Source: Anaerolineales bacterium
GTDB taxonomy: Bacteria; Chloroflexota; Anaerolineae; 4572-78; J111
Length of the DNA: 21,599 nucleotides
Assembly: GCA_020634935.1 (NCBI GenBank)
Contig: JACKAT010000074.1
Location: 1-21,599 of the forward strand
Reading direction: 5' to 3'
Shown: positions 16,621 to 21,599 of the stretch, piece after piece
Layout: each line of letters starts with the position of its first letter
Numbering within the stretch: position 1 is the first letter of the stretch
Notes under the pieces: model-generated
Told to the model about the DNA's origin: nothing
Databases searched by the model: none
What the model saw: only the letters and a program-made list of their open reading frames with translations
Made by a program: the position numbers and the translations under genes

Positions 16621-17619
16621 ATGGCTAACTCCGGCATCACCTTAAGTGAGCTTGAAGCTATCTGTCGTCAGACTGCTCCCAAGCAGACGACAGATACAGG
16701 CGGATTTCGGCCGACAGCCAAGCAGATTTACTTTTTCAGCCTGGTCTGGCTGCTGAAACGAAAGGTAACCATCGGCCAAGCCACAGACTGTTTGGAGGGG
16801 GAGGTGGCAGCTCGTGGGCGTGACCATCCCTACCAGGTGGCCAATCATCTATGTGAGTGGGGCGCCACCGCAACCTTGCTTAAACAAGGGGATGCCATCG
16901 AGTGGGAATTGCTCCGCTTGCAGCAGGAGAAAGCCATCAGATATTACGGCTGTTCGGCTGAGATGAAGGCCGAGGCTGTCCAGCAGGCGCTGCTCAAAAC
17001 CTGGAAATTACTAAAGAAGATGGCGGATGGCAGTAAGATTGAGCAGACCCAGGAATTGGTTGCCCTGATCCTGGCCAACCGCACTATTTGGACCAATATC
17101 TACGATTTTAGTACCCCGTTCTACGCTTTTACCAAGCGCATAGCCCGCAACGAGTTAGTTACGGAGCTTAGGAAGCAAAGTGCTGAACCCCTCTACCCAG
17201 ATTCCTGGGACGAAATAGACGCGATTGTGCCGTCCATTCCTCCCCCCTCCTTACCGGTGGACGAGCCAACAGTTGACCTCCGCCCCCTCCAATTAAAGAT
17301 TGACCTGGCCAAACTTTTAGAACTCATTCAACGTCAATTGACCCCCAAACCACGCCAAGTGATTATGTACACCCTGGCGGCCCAACCCCAGTTTTGGTTG
17401 GCCCTAAAAATCGCCGATCTGTCTCCCTCTGCTGGCTTTCCGGTGCGGGCTGAATTTGCGTCGGATGTCGAGCTGGGCCAGGCCTTGGGGATGAATGAAA
17501 ATGCGGTGCGGGTTCACCGGGCCAATGCCAAGAAGCTGATCCAAGCGCACGATCCCCTGCTAAGTTTGTTGGTTGAAGCGCTGCTCACCCGGCGAGGCGG
17601 GGCGCACAGTCAATATTGA
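16621..17619 (+). CDS. Sigma-70-family (ECF-like) sigma factor with N-terminal extension
   Basis: The 332-residue product starts at 16621 (ribosome binding site at 16608-16617); an in-frame ATG at 16531 would add 30 residues. A region-2-like segment spans about 95-190: AEAVQQALLKTWKLL, then FYAFTKRIARNELVTELRKQ, which resembles the core- and -10-binding helices. A region-4-like helix-turn-helix spans about 235-310: LTPKPRQVIMYTL, then SDVELGQALGMNENAVRVHRANAKKLI. Unusual points are about 95 residues before region 2, an insert of some 30 residues within region 2 (about 132-165) and an insert of about 20 residues within region 4 (about 255-278). ECF sigma factors are normally about 200 residues. 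The gene is followed after 88-118 bases by a zinc-finger protein of anti-sigma type, the classic pairing. Target promoters are not visible. Confidence 0.78.
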   Translation: MANSGITLSELEAICRQTAPKQTTDTGGFRPTAKQIYFFSLVWLLKRKVTIGQATDCLEGEVAARGRDHPYQVANHLCEWGATATLLKQGDAIEWELLRLQQEKAIRYYGCSAEMKAEAVQQALLKTWKLLKKMADGSKIEQTQELVALILANRTIWTNIYDFSTPFYAFTKRIARNELVTELRKQSAEPLYPDSWDEIDAIVPSIPPPSLPVDEPTVDLRPLQLKIDLAKLLELIQRQLTPKPRQVIMYTLAAQPQFWLALKIADLSPSAGFPVRAEFASDVELGQALGMNENAVRVHRANAKKLIQAHDPLLSLLVEALLTRRGGAHSQY

Positions 17620-17647
17620 ACGGTTGACAAACGGCTAGGACTGGCGC

Positions 17648-17688
17648 TCAGCGATTAGGGTCAGGGCTGCGTAATTTAATGTCGCTGA
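17648..17688. promoter_or_regulatory. Inverted repeat between the sigma and zinc-finger genes
   Basis: TCAGCGA (17648-17654) and TCGCTGA (17682-17688) are perfect inverted repeats, with TTA/TAA continuing the symmetry inward after a one-base bulge. The spacer is 27 bases and there is no T run, so an operator or an RNA hairpin is likelier than a terminator. Confidence 0.3.
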
Positions 17689-17737
17689 CTCTGGAGCGTA
17701 ATAATAGATGAGAGGTTATTTAGATAGGGCAATACTC

Positions 17738-18454
17738 ATGACATCAAATCTGTGGACGACTAAGCATCCGATTGACTGTAATAGGTGTCAGACCACCTTG
17801 GCTGATTATGTTCGGCTGGAGTTGAACGGCCGGGAAGTCAATCAGCTTTATCCGGACATCGCTTTTCATCTTGAAACCTGCGAACAATGTGAGGCGGTCT
17901 ATTACCGGGAATTCCGCAGCCAGGGCCGGCGCAAACCTGTGGCCGAGCTGCAGCAACTGGGCCAGCGAGCGGACGTGGCCGGGGCGATGCAGCAAATTGT
18001 GCCGCCCGCGCCCAAGCCCGGCTGGGTTGCGAAAGCGTTGGAGCAAGGACAGGCCTGGTTGGATGAAGAAACGGACCGGTGGCGTCAACTGTGGCTCGCC
18101 TTGCCGACGTTGGGCCGGCCGCTGCCGCCGGCGCCGGCTCTGGCCGGCTTGATGACCGAGATACCGGTGCCGCTCTCCTCGCGCCAGGGCGTAATCTGGA
18201 TCGCCCCGGCCGAAGCGCAGTTTGAATTGCAGTTGGCCGTCAAGCCGGATCCGGCCGAGCAAGACCGCTGCCAGCTTGAGGTGGCCGTGACCTTGAAGGA
18301 TCGTTTTGGTGATTTTTCGGGGGTGCAATTGACCTTATTGTGGGGCGAGCGTGCGCAGTTGAAGGTCACTGACGCCCAAGGAGAAGTGACCTTTAGCGGC
18401 TTGCCGGTTGACCAACTACCGGCTATGCGTTTGTTGGTGACGTTGCCCGACTAA
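17738..18454 (+). CDS. Zinc-finger (ZAS-type) putative anti-sigma protein, soluble
   Basis: Counted from the ATG at 17738 the product has 238 residues. Cys14-x2-Cys17 and His44-x3-Cys48-x2-Cys51 match the zinc-binding anti-sigma (ZAS) pattern, and the gene sits just behind a sigma-factor gene. An in-frame ATG at 17708 would add 10 residues; each start has only a weak ribosome binding site (GGAG 11 bases before 17708, AGGG 8 bases before 17738). No membrane segment is visible, so unlike many anti-sigma factors this one should be cytoplasmic. Residues about 165-238 form a beta-rich domain (FELQLAVKPD, VTDAQGEVTFSGLP) that resembles the small regulatory beta-sandwiches of secreted or signalling proteins. 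The stop overlaps the stop of the convergent CHAT gene by three bases inside CTAA. The anti-sigma role is inferred from motif and context. Confidence 0.75.
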   Translation: MTSNLWTTKHPIDCNRCQTTLADYVRLELNGREVNQLYPDIAFHLETCEQCEAVYYREFRSQGRRKPVAELQQLGQRADVAGAMQQIVPPAPKPGWVAKALEQGQAWLDEETDRWRQLWLALPTLGRPLPPAPALAGLMTEIPVPLSSRQGVIWIAPAEAQFELQLAVKPDPAEQDRCQLEVAVTLKDRFGDFSGVQLTLLWGERAQLKVTDAQGEVTFSGLPVDQLPAMRLLVTLPD

Positions 18455-20871
18455 GCGCGTTGATCCTGATCCCCAATTAAGATGTAAGGCGACCAGAAAA
18501 AGGGGTGGGCGAAGAGGCGACTCTCGGCCTGGGGTGTTTGGCCGGGGTGGGTCATCTGCCACAGGGCAATCAAATGTTGCTCGACCTCGGCCGCAGATGG
18601 CCCGGACCATTGGGCCAACAGCGCGGCGGCTTCGGCATAGGAGAGATCCCGCAGCCAGCTCTGGGTTGCGGCCAGGGCCAAAGCCGCGTCAAGGGGGGCG
18701 CTATCTGCCGGCGCCAACGAGAGCTGTTCAACCAGTTTCTCCACCAGCAGACGGGTCGGGATTTCGTGTACCGGCCACAGCGTGACTAACAGCGAAGGGG
18801 TGCCGGCGTAGAGCATCGCCCGGCTTAACCCCAGGATTTCATCGCCCCGCAGCACCTGGCTGCGGCCGGTCTCGCAGGCCGAGAGAATGACCAGATCGGC
18901 CTGCAAGCGTAGTTCGCGCAATATTTCGCTGGCGTGCAGACTGCCGTCAGCCAGTTTCAAGCGCGACGCCATGGGGTGGCGCTGGTCGAACAGGGCGTGG
19001 CCCAGAAAACAAAGCGTTCGGTAGCGCCCCGCCTCAGCCAGGAAGGCCTGGCGCGTAGCCGCCTGACCGGCCAACGCGGCGCTGCCACTCCGGCGAGCCA
19101 GGGTCGCGGCTGCGTCCAGCGTAAATTGCAGCCGCTCATCGGCCGGAGCCACCGCCAGCAGGCCTTGCCGCGTCGAGGGCGGACGACGGTGGCAGTAGTT
19201 CAACAGGATGGTTGCACTGGGTGCATAAACCACTCGCCGACCGGCAGCCAGTAACGGCGGAGACGCACCGATCTGAGGTATTAAGGCGCCTAGAGGCAGA
19301 TAGTGCAGGGGACCAAAGGGTACCAGGTAGACGGTCTGAACCTGCTGTAATAAATCCTGTACCGGGGTCAGCAAGGCCTGGTGGAGTTGGGGAAATAAAC
19401 TTGGCGGCGACAGATGGCCCGTGTGCGGGTCGGGCAGTAGACTGGCGCGCCGGTGACTGTCCAGTTGCCGGGCCAGGTAGCCCCGCAGCCAGCGCACCGA
19501 GACATTGTTGATCGGCTCCGCTCGTAACCCGGCAGGCGATAAGAGCAAAATCCAAAGCCGATCATCGGCGTCGCCGGCGTAAGTCAAGAGCGCCGTCCCA
19601 GGCGGTAGACGGTCGCCGACTTCCTCCGCGGTTAGCGCCGTGGTGGTTTCAAGCCCGGCGTAGGTTGGATCCAATAACTCGATGTGCCGGTCCAGGCCGG
19701 CCAGTTCCTGCTCCAGATCGGCCAGGTTGGTCGCTGGTTTCTCCCCGGCGTAGGCTTGATCGAGCGCTTGGCGCAGAACAGCCCGCTGTTCCAGGAGATG
19801 ACCTGGGATGTCGACGTGAGGTTGCGCCGCCTGGCCGGCCAGCAGATCGGCCAGAACGCGAGAGCGGGCTCGCTCGGCGGCGTTAAAAGCGCGAACAGCG
19901 TCGCCCTGGTGGAGATGCAGCGATAGCGGTGCGGTGTAAATAAACTCGACCGTGGCCCGGTAGTCGGCCTGGGCCGTAGGTGCGGTTAGACGGGCGCGAA
20001 TCGTCTCGGTTCGGGCCAGGGCCGCGTTGTAGTCGGCCAGCGCCTCGGCCAACCGGTTCTGTGCGGCCAGCAGGCGGCCTCGCCGGGTCAGCGCCTCGGC
20101 CAGATGTGAGGCATCGTCACAGCCGTCCAAAATAGCAATCGCTTGGTCAAGGCTGGCCAGCGCCTCAGTCTGCTGATCCTGAGGGTGGTAAACCAGGGCG
20201 GCCAGATCCGACAGGCTGATGGCCCGGTCGCAGGGGTCGTCGAGCGCCTGGCACATCGCCACGTGCTCTTGAAACGCGGCTAAAGCAGCCGGATAATCGG
20301 TCTGCAAGCTGTAGGCCATGCCCAGCCCGTGCCAGTTGCGAGCTACTTCCCAGGTATCGGCGGCGGCCTGGGCCAGCTCCAGGCCGGCCAGATGGCAGGC
20401 GATAGCTTCTTTGAGGCGCTCATGGGGGCTGTCCCCCTGCTCTACCTGGAAGGTGATCGAGATGCCCAGGTTGTTGTAAGTACGAGCTTGACCAGATGGG
20501 TCGCCCAGAGCCTGGTAGGCGGTCAGCGCCTCCAGGTAGAACTGCTCGGCCTCAGTCCACTGGCCTTGCTCATCAAGCTGAATAGCCAGCTCCAGCAAAG
20601 CTCTGGCTCGTTGGATGGGCGAGAGATCATCGGCCAGGAGGCGGCGCAGAATGAGCTCGGCCTGGTCATACTGCCGGAGTTCGAAATGGAGGATGGCTTC
20701 ATGGTACCGGCAATCTCGCTGCAAGCGGGGCGAATCAGCGGCGCAGAGGATGTCCAGCAGCGCCCGACATTCGTTCAGCCGGCGGCGCTCCAGCGCCTCA
20801 AAAAAGAGACGCCGGAACTGTTGAAAGCCGGCCTCCTCATCCCCGGCTAGGGTTTGGGTTAACTCAGTCAT
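18451..20871 (-). CDS. TPR-CHAT domain protein (caspase-like protease)
   Basis: The 806-residue protein has tetratricopeptide-type helical repeats over about 55-345 (for example LELAIQLDEQGQWTEAEQFYLEALTAY-like units and YNNLGI at 132-137) and a C-terminal CHAT domain at about 425-802. CHAT landmarks are LVPFGPLHYLPLGAL at 516-530, FLGHALFD with catalytic His625, SACETG with catalytic Cys666, VTLWPV at 696-701 and the typical end HPFFWSPYILIGD at 789-801. The dyad is intact, so it should be an active Cys protease of clan CD. No signal or membrane segment is seen. In this family TPRs bind partners that trigger cleavage, as in type III-E CRISPR TPR-CHAT; no CRISPR is present here. No good ribosome binding site precedes the ATG at 20871. 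It is convergent with the sigma/zinc-finger pair, which makes them candidate substrates or regulators. Confidence 0.9.
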   Translation of the reverse strand: MTELTQTLAGDEEAGFQQFRRLFFEALERRRLNECRALLDILCAADSPRLQRDCRYHEAILHFELRQYDQAELILRRLLADDLSPIQRARALLELAIQLDEQGQWTEAEQFYLEALTAYQALGDPSGQARTYNNLGISITFQVEQGDSPHERLKEAIACHLAGLELAQAAADTWEVARNWHGLGMAYSLQTDYPAALAAFQEHVAMCQALDDPCDRAISLSDLAALVYHPQDQQTEALASLDQAIAILDGCDDASHLAEALTRRGRLLAAQNRLAEALADYNAALARTETIRARLTAPTAQADYRATVEFIYTAPLSLHLHQGDAVRAFNAAERARSRVLADLLAGQAAQPHVDIPGHLLEQRAVLRQALDQAYAGEKPATNLADLEQELAGLDRHIELLDPTYAGLETTTALTAEEVGDRLPPGTALLTYAGDADDRLWILLLSPAGLRAEPINNVSVRWLRGYLARQLDSHRRASLLPDPHTGHLSPPSLFPQLHQALLTPVQDLLQQVQTVYLVPFGPLHYLPLGALIPQIGASPPLLAAGRRVVYAPSATILLNYCHRRPPSTRQGLLAVAPADERLQFTLDAAATLARRSGSAALAGQAATRQAFLAEAGRYRTLCFLGHALFDQRHPMASRLKLADGSLHASEILRELRLQADLVILSACETGRSQVLRGDEILGLSRAMLYAGTPSLLVTLWPVHEIPTRLLVEKLVEQLSLAPADSAPLDAALALAATQSWLRDLSYAEAAALLAQWSGPSAAEVEQHLIALWQMTHPGQTPQAESRLFAHPFFWSPYILIGDQDQRA

Positions 20872-21182
20872 AGTAAAGGATCGTTACACAAGCTTAAACT
20901 AAAGAAAGCAAAAACCCATCTGGCGGAGCTAGTTTTAGTACGGCAAAACAATTTACCAGCCTCAGAAGGCCGCAGCATCCTGAGTGCGCAGAGTGCATAT
21001 CGAAGTATGCCTTGCAGTCTACTGAGTATAACATAAACCTGCCGGCCTGTCATTTCAGCCAGATTTGAGATTTGACTTAGATAGGCGGGTTTCGCGCCGG
21101 CACAACTGTCAGAACTGAATAGCGCCGCAAGAGTCATGTACTTTAAGAAGTTAGCTCGGCGGCAACACGGAGAGGGTAAACT
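20872..21182. promoter_or_regulatory. Divergent intergenic region between the CHAT and FG-GAP genes
   Basis: This 311-base region separates two divergent genes and should hold both promoters. No clear -35/-10 pair, riboswitch or long repeat was found. Near the plus-strand gene, GGAGAGGG (21169-21176) is a good ribosome binding site 6 bases before the ATG at 21183. The only minus-strand frame crossing it has no coding character. Confidence 0.4.
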
Positions 21183-21599
21183 ATGAACGACGTAACAGGT
21201 ACGCCACAATCCAACCGAAAGGTGAGTTGGTTTTTTCCATCTAGCGCTGCAATTCGCCTTGTAGCGATAAAACTGCTGACCTTAACCCTGACCCTAGTAG
21301 CTGCTCTCTGGGTATGGCTCACCCCCGCCCGTGCCGATGGCCCCACCTTTAATACCGTGCGAACCTTCGGCGGCGTTAATAACACCAATAGCGTAGCCGT
21401 AGGCGATCTCAACGGCGATGGCTTCCTTGATATTGTCGAGGGCAACTTCCTTGCCTCTGGGGGACAGCAGAGCTATGTCTACCTGAACGATGGAACGGGG
21501 GGCTTCCTCAGCGCCTCTCCCTTCGGTGGTACGAATGGCACCCGAAGTGTGGTTATGGGCGATCTCAACGGTGATGGCTTCCTCGATATTGTCGAGGGC
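21183..21599 (+). CDS. Secreted FG-GAP/VCBS-repeat protein (3' partial)
   Basis: The frame is open from the ATG at 21183 to the window edge, giving 139 residues; the start is backed by GGAGAGGG 6 bases upstream. A basic N-terminus, a hydrophobic core at about 23-46 and PARA-DG near 50 form a Sec signal peptide with likely cleavage after ARA. Then come repeats with NSVAVGDLNGDGFLDIVEG and RSVVMGDLNGDGFLDIVEG, the calcium-binding DxNxDG pattern of FG-GAP/VCBS beta-propeller blades. The two visible repeats are 52 residues (156 bases) apart and nearly identical at DNA level, which points to recent duplication. Such proteins are usually long cell-surface or secreted adhesin-like proteins; the rest lies outside the window, so size and further domains are unknown. 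Confidence 0.87.
   Translation, partial: MNDVTGTPQSNRKVSWFFPSSAAIRLVAIKLLTLTLTLVAALWVWLTPARADGPTFNTVRTFGGVNNTNSVAVGDLNGDGFLDIVEGNFLASGGQQSYVYLNDGTGGFLSASPFGGTNGTRSVVMGDLNGDGFLDIVEG
21402..21599 (+). repeat. Near-identical DNA repeat units in the FG-GAP gene
   Basis: The ~42-base block starting with GGCGATCTCAACGG at 21402 recurs at 21558 with only about two silent changes. The period is 156 bases, one propeller blade. More copies probably follow beyond the window. Confidence 0.8.

Noticed and set aside
18451..20871. Type III-E CRISPR (gRAMP) association of the TPR-CHAT protein
   Set aside because: No Cas7-11-like gene or repeat array is present; only the TPR-CHAT domain organisation is shared.

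Overview
The window looks like an accessory region of a free-living bacterium, most likely a member of the Chloroflexota (Anaerolineae/Caldilineae type). This is an inference. It rests on the moderately high GC content, three membrane-anchored proteins with long Thr-Pro linkers, an FG-GAP secreted protein, a TPR-CHAT protein and a very large Tc-type toxin subunit. No rRNA, tRNA, transposase or CRISPR array was seen.

Region 1 (1-11496, + strand) is a Tc (ABC) toxin locus. It opens with the 3' part of an RHS-repeat gene (TcC-like, or the TcC part of a TcB-TcC fusion), cut by the window edge. Its RHS core ends in a variable, AT-richer tip carrying a deaminase-like HAE...CPNC signature. About 210 bp later comes a 3206-residue TcA-type subunit. 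It has N-terminal transthyretin-like beta domains, a VRP1-like segment, duplicated helical modules, the conserved TcA shell, a channel segment and a C-terminal TcB-binding domain. Between the two genes lies a decayed ~100-bp copy of the 5' end of the TcA gene, a scar of recombination. In characterised Tc toxins TcA forms the pentameric injection channel and the TcB-TcC cocoon holds the cleaved toxic tip, so the RHS tip would be the cargo here.

Region 2 (11541-16252, - strand) begins with a 5'-truncated M48 metalloprotease. Next come three membrane-anchored, outward-facing proteins in the same direction: a trypsin-like S1C protease with an unrecognised cytoplasmic N-terminal domain and PPC-like C-terminal domains, a protein with a DUF4352-like domain, and an SH3b-domain protein. 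The last two share a similar N-terminal membrane anchor. A ~370-bp divergent intergenic region separates this set from region 3.

Region 3 (16621-20871) holds an unusual sigma-70-family factor, a soluble zinc-finger (anti-sigma-type) protein, and a convergent TPR-CHAT caspase-like protease whose stop codon overlaps that of the zinc-finger gene. A regulatory module in which the CHAT protease acts on the sigma/anti-sigma pair is an attractive but untested idea.

Region 4 (21183 to the end, + strand) is the start of a secreted FG-GAP/VCBS-repeat protein that runs off the window.
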